From Methanobacteriota archaeon (GTDB taxonomy: Archaea; Thermoplasmatota; DTKX01; GCA-020343715): a stretch of DNA of 20,457 nucleotides. The notes beneath the pieces are model-generated. The model was not told where the DNA came from, made no database searches, and worked only from the letters and a program-made list of their open reading frames with translations. The stretch lies in NCBI GenBank assembly GCA_030594725.1, contig JAUVEQ010000007.1, positions 1 through 20,457 on the forward strand, given 5' to 3'. Shown here piece after piece: positions 9,401 through 14,769 of the stretch; position 1 is the stretch's first letter; each line of letters starts with the position of its first letter. The position numbers and the translations under genes were made by a program.

Positions 9401-10194
9401 CCGGGTACGGGCAGGATGATGGGCAGCGTGCCCTCGTCGGGTCCGTGGACCTTGTGGATGTCGAAACCGTCCTCGCCATCGGGGACGGCCCAGTAATCGC
9501 CGTCCTCAGCGATGAAGGTCACGTGGGGTTCGTTGTCCAGATCGAGGGCCACGTCGACCGCGGACGGACCGAACTCGTCAAGGATGCCGTCCACCAAGTC
9601 AGAGGTGAGGATGCTGCCGCTGCTGCTGATGGAGACCAGCCTGATGTGGGTGCCGACCCGGTCCTTGTCCTCGACCCAGGTTATCCATGCCGCGGCCCCG
9701 TCCTCAGAGACGGTGGCAGCTATGGCGGGGGCGGAGGCGGTGACGTCGGTGGCGCTGAGCCTGTGGTTGCTGGAGAGCACGTTGCCGAAGTCGTCGTAGG
9801 TCTTGTGCCATACGCCGCCGTTGCCGTCCTCCCACACCACGTGGAGAAGGCCGTTGGCGTCCATGGCGACCACATCGACCATACCATCGATGGGCTCGGG
9901 GGCGACCCTGGGCAGGTTGGAGAGCTCGACGCCGATCTTGGTGTCGGCGGTGAGGTTGAGCCGGGAGAGGTGGAGCTTGCCGTTCTCGTCCTCCCAGGTG
10001 GCCAGGGGTACGTTGTCGGGCCCGATGAACAGGGTGACGTTGGTCTCGTCGCCAGGGCTGTAGGTGACGCGCCATCCGTAGGTCGGTTGCTCAGCATCCG
10101 CACCACTGGTGGAAAGCGCTGCCAGTGGGGCGATGATGAATAGGACGACGATGACGACGGCCCACAACCGGTTACCGGACGGATTTATCCTCAT
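6451..10194 (-). CDS. Membrane-anchored one-component regulator: large ectodomain, two TM helices, tandem cytoplasmic winged helices
   Basis: The 1,247-residue product has a signal or anchor segment (about 9-30). The ectodomain has an N-terminal repeat-rich beta part (about 40-400, with AxWEDxNGxLH-like repeats suggesting a propeller) and a chain of Ig-like/NEW3-type modules (about 410-940, several with LPAGET- or LSPGET-type turns). A CARDB-like domain (about 945-1045) precedes two hydrophobic segments (about 1060-1078 and 1084-1098). The basic KIKKDRVLDHY leads into two winged helices: about 1105-1170 (NPGEHYNAIKDQL, GALSYHLRVLEREGYV) and 1175-1240 (LSQKDIAKRIGASSQVINYHIKIMEEADLI). Such proteins plausibly sense something outside and bind DNA at the membrane. 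I chose ATG 10194 because an SD-like AGGTGGTC precedes it and the TATA element places the transcript start near 10227. An in-frame frame extends to 10308. The target genes and ligand are unknown. Confidence 0.85.
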   Translation of the reverse strand: MRINPSGNRLWAVVIVVLFIIAPLAALSTSGADAEQPTYGWRVTYSPGDETNVTLFIGPDNVPLATWEDENGKLHLSRLNLTADTKIGVELSNLPRVAPEPIDGMVDVVAMDANGLLHVVWEDGNGGVWHKTYDDFGNVLSSNHRLSATDVTASAPAIAATVSEDGAAAWITWVEDKDRVGTHIRLVSISSSGSILTSDLVDGILDEFGPSAVDVALDLDNEPHVTFIAEDGDYWAVPDGEDGFDIHKVHGPDEGTLPIILPVPGGVPTAVWIHGSIPDVNLWQRSLDAEGLGDKLNITNDKGQGCFVEYIKASDLATVINGGYLAIGPYYEMVSFLFANEDDELEAVFSYWFHQGHPTTADSMSTATDHRGQTYKALADYLYGPDLSIRFWIIDRAPDVTLRRPNSIDPLEPVLLRAGTTHETSLLVESVVGYSQRVQVSIVDGLQTPFGAEIVGDGIIEMEGGETARINIRIIASMTASAGQGTTITVTAHPEGWPDAVTSIDIPVQIPDVQPFIIRAPHEPVLALPGTSVPVTLSIESWSDDDELVQIEIDVPRGWTAEAPARTNLPAGETVDVEIEITAPEGIAAGTEVVLQIGGATVDGDEGAGAVLPAIVIPHTAVRIDLGTGIKVVAPDGGSNLEAMVSNTGNEPVTVHLYAQASSEGWTAVVTPPSLTLTPGSDAPVLVHVTVPTGASHQTQSQVMVVVASEAGPTLDVGFFTASVGLRVTDHGLFVPKSTILMDGTTEIYLEITNGINAIEEITLEFLGLPEDWKASTGIPGPIYLSPGETRAMSVTVTAPRDSDPEVVPIGIQVRGTPGPVTAWCDIHVPQVFNVDLAIDETTMTLTPPGTVVFPFEIHSVGNSPGDVRLALEGLPFGWDYTFQTPGGEPSVTFPLDVDERQAAYLALKVPESADANAYAVELVLWSHEGGQLLRQTLYVRLRFPDLAVLDFTLLPVKPEEGKPVTIRAHVLNLGMADAEDVTVVLKDGNTVLDRDTLSIVPSMGQLEVVLYWIPEQGRRTLVLQVDPSNDIRERSEVNNIVKRHVDVAAVDEPVVPVGVVQASVAVALTVSIIGLVGGTEVGRYAFLTLIFLPLYTKIKKDRVLDHYLRGKIHGYIIANPGEHYNAIKDQLEITNGALSYHLRVLEREGYVRSRMDGIFKRFYPADMKLPTTQRNISSFQEVILTIVKNNQGLSQKDIAKRIGASSQVINYHIKIMEEADLIKVDRTRRKSRVYATDTPTAVPAMD

Positions 10195-10210
10195 TGATAC
10201 CCGACCACCT

Positions 10211-10217
10211 GGTACAA
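10211..10217 (-). promoter_or_regulatory. TTGTAC element in the leader of the winged-helix membrane protein gene
   Basis: On the minus strand this reads TTGTACC, directly before the SD-like AGGTGGTC and downstream of the predicted transcript start. It is one of three TTGTAC hexamers in the 258-bp divergent region. A candidate regulator half-site; no proof of function. Confidence 0.25.
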
Positions 10218-10247
10218 CCTCTCTCCTTGCGTCCATTCTTGCCGACC

Positions 10248-10257
10248 CTTTATATAC
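10248..10257 (-). promoter_or_regulatory. TATA box for the winged-helix membrane protein gene
   Basis: The minus strand reads GTATATAAAG. It predicts a transcript start near 10227, giving a leader of about 33 nt that holds the SD before ATG 10194. It also argues against the upstream in-frame starts at 10308 and 10236, which would lie before the transcript start. Confidence 0.6.
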
Positions 10258-10261
10258 ACTA

Positions 10262-10268
10262 TTGTACG
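10262..10268 (+). promoter_or_regulatory. TTGTACG element between palindrome and TATA box
   Basis: A heptamer repeated exactly at 10333-10339. It lies between the 19-bp palindrome and the TATA box of the minus-strand gene, where a repressor or activator could touch the promoter. Pattern evidence only. Confidence 0.25.
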
Positions 10269-10280
10269 GTTTTTTAGGGA

Positions 10281-10299
10281 CCCTACACATTGTGTAGGG
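10281..10299. promoter_or_regulatory. Perfect 19-bp palindrome, candidate operator
   Basis: CCCTACACA-T-TGTGTAGGG is a perfect 9-bp inverted repeat around one base. It lies about 24 bp upstream of the TATA box of the membrane winged-helix gene and about 110 bp before the TATA-like element of the opposite gene. The two-fold symmetry suits a dimeric winged-helix regulator, possibly the neighbouring gene's own product. Confidence 0.55.
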
Positions 10300-10332
10300 G
10301 CCTGGCACTCGCTCACGATACTCGATGGTACG

Positions 10333-10339
10333 TTGTACG
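10333..10339 (+). promoter_or_regulatory. TTGTACG element upstream of the roadblock-like membrane protein gene
   Basis: An exact copy of the heptamer at 10262, 71 bp away. Next to it is GGTACG (10327-10332), so the local sequence is GGTACGTTGTACG with two GTAC cores. A candidate regulator site on the plus-gene side of the divergent region. Confidence 0.25.
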
Positions 10340-10402
10340 CCTTAAGGATTGCGTCTTGGTTTTCCTCGGGGCGAACCCCTGTTTCAGGGAAGGTAAAGGG
10401 GG

Positions 10403-10418
10403 CGCAAACCCTTTATGG
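10403..10418 (+). promoter_or_regulatory. BRE/TATA-like promoter element for the roadblock-like membrane protein gene
   Basis: CGCAAACCCTTTATGG joins a BRE-like CGCAAA to CTTTATG. The predicted transcript start is near 10437, giving a leader of about 16 nt that contains the SD-like AGGTGGTC (10440-10447) before ATG 10453. Confidence 0.4.
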
Positions 10419-10452
10419 CCACCTGCGCCTTCCCTGCCAAGGTGGTCGTGGG

Positions 10453-12099
10453 ATGGCAAGGGAAACGCGCAAGATCGGGTCCAAGCGGAGGAAGGACCCG
10501 ACGCGCGACTGGACGGACAAGCTGGAGTCTGGCAAGATCGTCCTGTACATCCTGGAGGTCATAGTGGTCCTCCTGTTCGTCATCCGCACCGTCATCGACA
10601 ACATGGACGAGACTCGGGACGGGTACTTCAACCTCCTCGAGGTCCTCGTCCCCATCAGCCTGCTCATCGTCCTGATCGGCGTCGAGGAGGTGCTGTTCTC
10701 CATCCTGATCGGGGGCTTCCGCAAGGACCTGGCCGACAGGTTCCGTTTCCTGGAGTCCTCCAAGAGGGGCGCCATGACCACCGCGATCGTGGCCTTCACG
10801 CTGGCCTTCATCCTGCTGGCGCCTCCTGTCCAGGACATGATGGAGGACGCCTCGGGCCGCGACCTCACCGAGACCTCCCCGGAGCTGTTCAAGAACTTCA
10901 AGAGCAAGGACCCTCTGAACCTTACGGGCCTTGACCGATTGTTCGTGGGCACCGAGGACAACATCCTGTTCAACGTGACGCTGTACCGTGGGGACACCCT
11001 GGCCGACGCCATAATCGAGGCCAACGCCACCCGCGTCCGCGAATGGGAGCACAACTTCAATGTGGACGACGTGGACGACTTCATCATCCTCGCCCAGCCC
11101 GTCGCGGCGGAGGGGGACATAACCTGGCGTCTGTTGATGGAGACCGAGGTCCGGCCGGAGCTCGTCACCGGCATCGCGGCCCCGTTCCTGGTCCTGGGCA
11201 TATTCAACATATTATACTACGCCCTGGCCCGGATGTGGTCCCGGTCGACGGAGAGCAAGTACGTTGACACCCAGACCCGCAAGCTCCGGGCCCGGTTCAA
11301 GATCGAGGAGGCCTTCCTTATCTACGAGGACGGCCGGCTGATAACCCACAACTCCCGGCGCCTCAAGCCCGAGCGGGACAAGGACATCATGACGGGGATG
11401 CTCACGGCGGTGCAGAGCTTCGTCACCGACACCCTCATCGACGAGGAGAGGGGCACCCTGGACCAGCTCAGGTACGGGAGCCTGAGCATCCTGGTGGAGG
11501 GAAAGGGCCGGGTGAACCTGGCCACCATCATCTCCGGTGACGAGTCGGCGGTGCTGCGTCAGGGCATGAAGAACATCCTCTCCTACATCGTCGGACAGTA
11601 CCAGCTCGTCCTGGAGGACTGGGACGGGGACGTGGACCAGTTCAAGGACGTGAAGCGCTACATCGGCCACCTCGTCTCCACCGGGCAGGAGGAGGCCGTG
11701 CTGCCCGACGAGCTGTTCCTGTTCCACCGTGACGGTCGCCTGGTGGCCCACCAGACCTCCAGGCTCGAACCCTCCATAGACGATAACCTGCTGCAGAACT
11801 GGGTGGACCAGTGCGTGGGGGCGGTCCGGAGGTCGATGGCGGACCCCAGCAAGTCCATGCCCACCAAGCTCAACGTGATGGGCTACGACGTGCTGCTGGA
11901 GTACACCAACTACCTCAACATGGGGTTCATGACGACCCGCAAGGACGCCGACGCCCGGCGGGACACGATGTCCGACGTGCTCCACGAGATCGACGAGCAG
12001 TTCCACGACATCCTGTACGAGTGGGATGGGTCGACCCAGGAGCTGGCGGATATCAAGACGAAGATGGAGGTCGTGCTGACCGATAGGTTAGGGCGCTAG
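10453..12099 (+). CDS. Four-helix membrane protein with two tandem roadblock/longin-like cytoplasmic repeats
   Basis: The 548-residue product has a basic N-terminus (1-28), membrane helices at about 29-47, 65-87, 107-125 and 238-258, a loop of about 110 residues between helices 3 and 4, and a soluble C-terminal half. That half contains two related modules: about 284-397 (EEAFLIYEDGRLITHNSRRL) and about 416-530 (DELFLFHRDGRLVAHQTSRL). Each is followed by a helix and further strands, and both end near a D/EWDG motif (390-393, 523-526). The strand-turn-strand opening resembles roadblock/LC7 or longin folds, which bind small GTPases; this fold call is inference. ATG 10453 is chosen for its SD AGGTGGTC and TATA spacing; the frame opens earlier, at 10333, with non-hydrophobic filler. 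The gene ends overlapping the facing Ras-like GTPase gene by four bases, suggesting a partner. It also resembles sensor-type modules seen in archaeal membrane proteins. Confidence 0.75.
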   Translation: MARETRKIGSKRRKDPTRDWTDKLESGKIVLYILEVIVVLLFVIRTVIDNMDETRDGYFNLLEVLVPISLLIVLIGVEEVLFSILIGGFRKDLADRFRFLESSKRGAMTTAIVAFTLAFILLAPPVQDMMEDASGRDLTETSPELFKNFKSKDPLNLTGLDRLFVGTEDNILFNVTLYRGDTLADAIIEANATRVREWEHNFNVDDVDDFIILAQPVAAEGDITWRLLMETEVRPELVTGIAAPFLVLGIFNILYYALARMWSRSTESKYVDTQTRKLRARFKIEEAFLIYEDGRLITHNSRRLKPERDKDIMTGMLTAVQSFVTDTLIDEERGTLDQLRYGSLSILVEGKGRVNLATIISGDESAVLRQGMKNILSYIVGQYQLVLEDWDGDVDQFKDVKRYIGHLVSTGQEEAVLPDELFLFHRDGRLVAHQTSRLEPSIDDNLLQNWVDQCVGAVRRSMADPSKSMPTKLNVMGYDVLLEYTNYLNMGFMTTRKDADARRDTMSDVLHEIDEQFHDILYEWDGSTQELADIKTKMEVVLTDRLGR

Positions 12100-12659
12100 C
12101 CCTTCTGAGGGTACCTCTTCTTGTGGTCGTGCTCCAGCATGAGCTCGGCGAGGCGATAGAAGGCGATCTCCACGTTCACGCCCGTCTTGGCCGAGGTCTT
12201 GTAGTAGATGGTATCGTGCTTGGCCGCCATGGCCTCCATGCCGTGCTCGTCCATGGTCCAGTAGCCCTCGAGGTCCGTCTTGTTGTACACCATGAGCACC
12301 GTCTTGTCGCCCATGGCGGACCGGAAGGAGTTGACCCACATGTCGAAGTTCTCGATGGTGGACAGGCGCGTGACGTCCGCCACCACGATGGCGCCGTCGG
12401 CACCCCTGTAGTACATCTCGTGGAGGCGGGACGCCTCCTTGGAGCCGATCAGGTCCCAGATCATCATGTCCATCTTGACGTTGTAAACCATCGTGGGGAC
12501 CTGGACCTCCTTCTTGGAGACCCGGGCCCCGATGGTGCTGACGTACTTATCGTCGAAGGTGTTCAGGACGAATCGGCGGATCATGCTGGTCTTGCCCACG
12601 GCTGGGTCGCCCAGAAGGACGATCTTCTTCTTGACCCTCTTGGTTGGCTCGTTTACCAT
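12096..12659 (-). CDS. Ras/Rab-like small GTPase
   Basis: A 187-residue single-domain GTPase with all five G motifs. G1 is GDPAVGKTS (17-25); G2 is T42 in YVSTIGA; G3 is WDLIGS with D69 and G72; G4 is NKTD (126-129); G5 is TSAKTG with S156-A-K158. The position matching Ras Gln61 is Ser (73), which predicts slow intrinsic hydrolysis and reliance on a partner. It has no C-terminal Cys for lipid attachment and no signal peptide, so it should be cytosolic. The start at 12659 is preferred because AGGAGTG, overlapping the upstream stop, lies 7 nt before it; ATG 12665 would leave only one base. It follows nadX by 12 bp in one transcript and ends tail-to-tail, sharing CTAG, with the roadblock-like membrane protein. 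It may act like MglA with that protein; this is inference. Confidence 0.92.
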   Translation of the reverse strand: MVNEPTKRVKKKIVLLGDPAVGKTSMIRRFVLNTFDDKYVSTIGARVSKKEVQVPTMVYNVKMDMMIWDLIGSKEASRLHEMYYRGADGAIVVADVTRLSTIENFDMWVNSFRSAMGDKTVLMVYNKTDLEGYWTMDEHGMEAMAAKHDTIYYKTSAKTGVNVEIAFYRLAELMLEHDHKKRYPQKG

Positions 12660-12671
12660 CGCCATACACTC

Positions 12672-13478
12672 CTATGAACCCACCCAGAACCCGCTGGATA
12701 TCTTCCGGACCATCGAGATGGCCGCCAGCGCGGACAGGTATGAGGTCTTCTTGTTATCGGGACAGGGATAGTTGGAGACCCAGCTGCTCATCTCCCCGAA
12801 GCTTCCCTTCAGGGTGATGGTGTGCTGGTTGGTGCTTACGTTGGGGTCCGCGATTATTCGGACCTTGGTCCCGTCGAAGCCCACCCCGGCAAGGGACAGC
12901 GCGGCGGCCACGTTGATGTTCTGCGGGAAGTCCTTGCATGCCTGGCGGGCGGTGCCGTCGAAGAGCACCACCTCCTCCTCGAGGGCGTCCAGGTCTATGC
13001 CCATCTGCTCGACGGTATCGTTTCCCACCAGGGCACGCGGCGGCTTGCGGGTCTCCAGTGTTACCTCGTCGATGCGTCCCTCGGCGGCGCAGCGCACCCC
13101 GTCCACCCCGGCTATCGCCCCCGTCGGGATGTAGATCTTGCACTTCTTCTCGCGGGCGATCTTGCGCAGGTGATCGGCAAGCTTGTCGTCGGCGAGGGCA
13201 CCCACGGACATGAGCAGCAGGTCCCTTCCCGCCCAGAGCACCTGGGGGGCGAACTCCTGGACCGCGGCCTGGGATGCGGCCTCCACCACCAGCTCGCAGT
13301 TGTTGATGAGTACCTCGATGGAGTTGACGTGGACCGCCTTCTCCAGCCGGGTCGCGAGGGAACGGGCGGACTCCTCGCTGCGGTCGAACAGGAAGATGGC
13401 GGTGATGGCCTCGGTATGGTCCATCGCGACTGCGATGGTCCTTCCGATTGCGCCACAACCTATCAACCCTATCTTCAA
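12672..13478 (-). CDS. nadX: L-aspartate dehydrogenase
   Basis: The 268-residue product fits the NadX family. This enzyme uses NAD(P) to oxidise L-aspartate to iminoaspartate, the substrate of quinolinate synthase NadA in de novo NAD synthesis. The Rossmann motif GLIGCGAIG (4-12) opens the protein. Later family features are PTGAIAGVDGV, the NINVAAALSLAG stretch, DPNVSTNQH with the conserved His near the active site, and the C-terminal NKKTSYLSALAAIS. I placed the start at TTG 13478 because GGGAGGA sits 7 nt before it and the Rossmann strand begins two residues later; an in-frame ATG at 13496 would add six residues and overlap that SD. nadA and nadC are not in view. The small GTPase gene follows 12 bp downstream; no functional tie is obvious. 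Confidence 0.9.
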   Translation of the reverse strand: MKIGLIGCGAIGRTIAVAMDHTEAITAIFLFDRSEESARSLATRLEKAVHVNSIEVLINNCELVVEAASQAAVQEFAPQVLWAGRDLLLMSVGALADDKLADHLRKIAREKKCKIYIPTGAIAGVDGVRCAAEGRIDEVTLETRKPPRALVGNDTVEQMGIDLDALEEEVVLFDGTARQACKDFPQNINVAAALSLAGVGFDGTKVRIIADPNVSTNQHTITLKGSFGEMSSWVSNYPCPDNKKTSYLSALAAISMVRKISSGFWVGS

Positions 13479-13511
13479 GAGGTGTCCTCCCAGCACTCGA
13501 TTCCACCCCTC

Positions 13512-13523
13512 GGTATTTCAAGC
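13512..13523 (-). promoter_or_regulatory. TATA-like element for the nadX-GTPase operon
   Basis: The minus strand reads GCTTGAAATACC. The expected start is near 13492, just before the GGGAGGA SD of nadX. The rest of the 92-bp gap behind the radical SAM gene is T/C-rich on the minus strand (CTTCCTTTC, TTCTCTTTCCC) and may help termination. Confidence 0.35.
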
Positions 13524-13570
13524 TATGGGAAAGAGAACCAATAGTGAAAGGAAGGGGGGAGCTTGCTCGC

Positions 13571-14626
13571 TCAGTCGAGGCCCACATGGCCAAGGGCGGC
13601 CGCGTGGTTGTACGCCTTCAGGAACTCGGCGGTGGTGGGCCTGCGGTTGATGTCCTCGTGCTCCCTCGCCCTGTACGCTGGCCTGTACTGGTCCATCACG
13701 TTGACCCGGAGGGGCCCGATGTTCTCCCGGAGCCAGTCCAGCACCGGGATGGAGCAGCAGTCCACGTGGCCCGGCAGGACGAGGTGCCGGACGAGCAGCT
13801 CGGCCTGCTCCGACGCCAGCTTGTGGTTGCGCGAGACCACGGCGAAGTAGTTCTCGACACGGGATAGTCGCTCGGCGCACTCGTCGTTGCCGTACTTGAA
13901 ATCCGCCAGGTACAGGTCCATGGTGCCGTCGAGGAGCTTCAGGGTCTCCTCGGTCATGTACATGTTGGAGTTGAAGACCTGGGCGTGGGGCCGGGGGCTG
14001 TCGACGACCCGCAGCACCTTGAGGATGAAGGGCACGTTGGGGATGGGGTCGCCCCCCACCCAGTTGACGTTGCGAGAGCCCATCTCCTCCTCGTGGATGA
14101 GCTGGGCGCCCAGTTCCGGGGTGACGCGCGCACCGGACAGGGGCCTTCTGGAGATGTCGTGGTTCTGGCAGAACTGGCACTCCAGGTTGCACCCTGAGAA
14201 GAATATGGTGTGGGAGGGGACGAGCTCGTACTCCTCCCCGTGATGCATGAAGGAGGACGACACCCGGGTCTCCACCACGCCGCAGGTCCCGGCCTTGCCC
14301 TCCGCCCGCGCGGCCTTGCAGCGGCGCTCGCACAGCTGGCACTCCGCCTCCAGGCGGTCCGCCAGGACGATCTTGAGGTCCAGCAGGCTCCCTTGAACGG
14401 GCTCGGGGGGCGCGGCTCCCTCTCCGGGCCTCGCATCCAGGGCCCCCGACGTCCTCAGGAGCTCCACCGCCCCGTCGTGGACGGCCCACAGGGTCCCGGT
14501 GTCCGCCGCGGGATCGAAATCGACGGGCATGCTGCGGGCGTGGATGTACTGGGGCCATCGCTCCACCTCGAGGATCTGGGCGTACCTTGGCAGATGGATG
14601 ATGGGCTTCCAGGTCCTGGAGAACAC
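13571..14626 (-). CDS. PflX-type radical SAM protein (COG1313-like)
   Basis: Cytosolic iron-sulfur protein related to pyruvate-formate-lyase activating enzymes. It has 351 residues if it starts at GTG 14626. The radical SAM motif is C146-x3-C150-x2-C153 in SGCNLECQFCQN, followed by the AdoMet-contacting WVGGDPIPN (about 190-198). Before it lies a second Cys set, C96-x2-C99-x3-C103 with C115 (CQLCERRC...GTCG), typical of the PflX branch and probably a further metal or Fe-S site. A TATA-like element at 14651-14660 is about 28 bp before GTG 14626, supporting a leaderless start. The frame extends to ATG 14722, but those 32 extra residues look unrelated to the family and would overlap the promoter. 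No glycyl-radical enzyme gene is nearby, so the target is unknown; the family as a whole lacks an assigned reaction. Confidence 0.85.
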   Translation of the reverse strand: MFSRTWKPIIHLPRYAQILEVERWPQYIHARSMPVDFDPAADTGTLWAVHDGAVELLRTSGALDARPGEGAAPPEPVQGSLLDLKIVLADRLEAECQLCERRCKAARAEGKAGTCGVVETRVSSSFMHHGEEYELVPSHTIFFSGCNLECQFCQNHDISRRPLSGARVTPELGAQLIHEEEMGSRNVNWVGGDPIPNVPFILKVLRVVDSPRPHAQVFNSNMYMTEETLKLLDGTMDLYLADFKYGNDECAERLSRVENYFAVVSRNHKLASEQAELLVRHLVLPGHVDCCSIPVLDWLRENIGPLRVNVMDQYRPAYRAREHEDINRRPTTAEFLKAYNHAAALGHVGLD

Positions 14627-14650
14627 GCTGGAATGCAGCGCCGCGGGAGA

Positions 14651-14660
14651 CAATAAAGCC
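14651..14660 (-). promoter_or_regulatory. TATA-like element for the radical SAM gene
   Basis: GGCTTTATTG on the minus strand, about 28 bp upstream of GTG 14626. The spacing favours a leaderless transcript beginning at that GTG over the longer reading frame. Confidence 0.4.
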
Positions 14661-14720
14661 TTCGCATGTCCTTGCTTGGCGGCGGCCTGGTGGTTACGTT
14701 GCGCCCGCCCACGGGAGAAC

Positions 14721-14732
14721 ATAGATATAACC
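14721..14732 (+). promoter_or_regulatory. TATA-like element for the S8 protease gene
   Basis: ATAGATATAACC, with an expected transcript start near 14752. The leader of about 18 nt would carry GGAG (14756-14759), 10 nt ahead of ATG 14770. Confidence 0.5.
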
Positions 14733-14769
14733 GGAATGTCCTGAAAGGGGACACTGGAGAGCTGATGCG

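Noticed and set aside
10195..10308. N-terminal extension of the winged-helix membrane protein to ATG 10308
   Set aside because: It crosses the TATA box and the palindrome, encodes no recognisable sequence, and the signal-like hydrophobic segment follows ATG 10194, which has an SD.
14627..14722. N-terminal extension of the radical SAM protein to ATG 14722
   Set aside because: It would contain the TATA-like element and overlap the S8 promoter, and the 32 residues look unlike a protein of this family.
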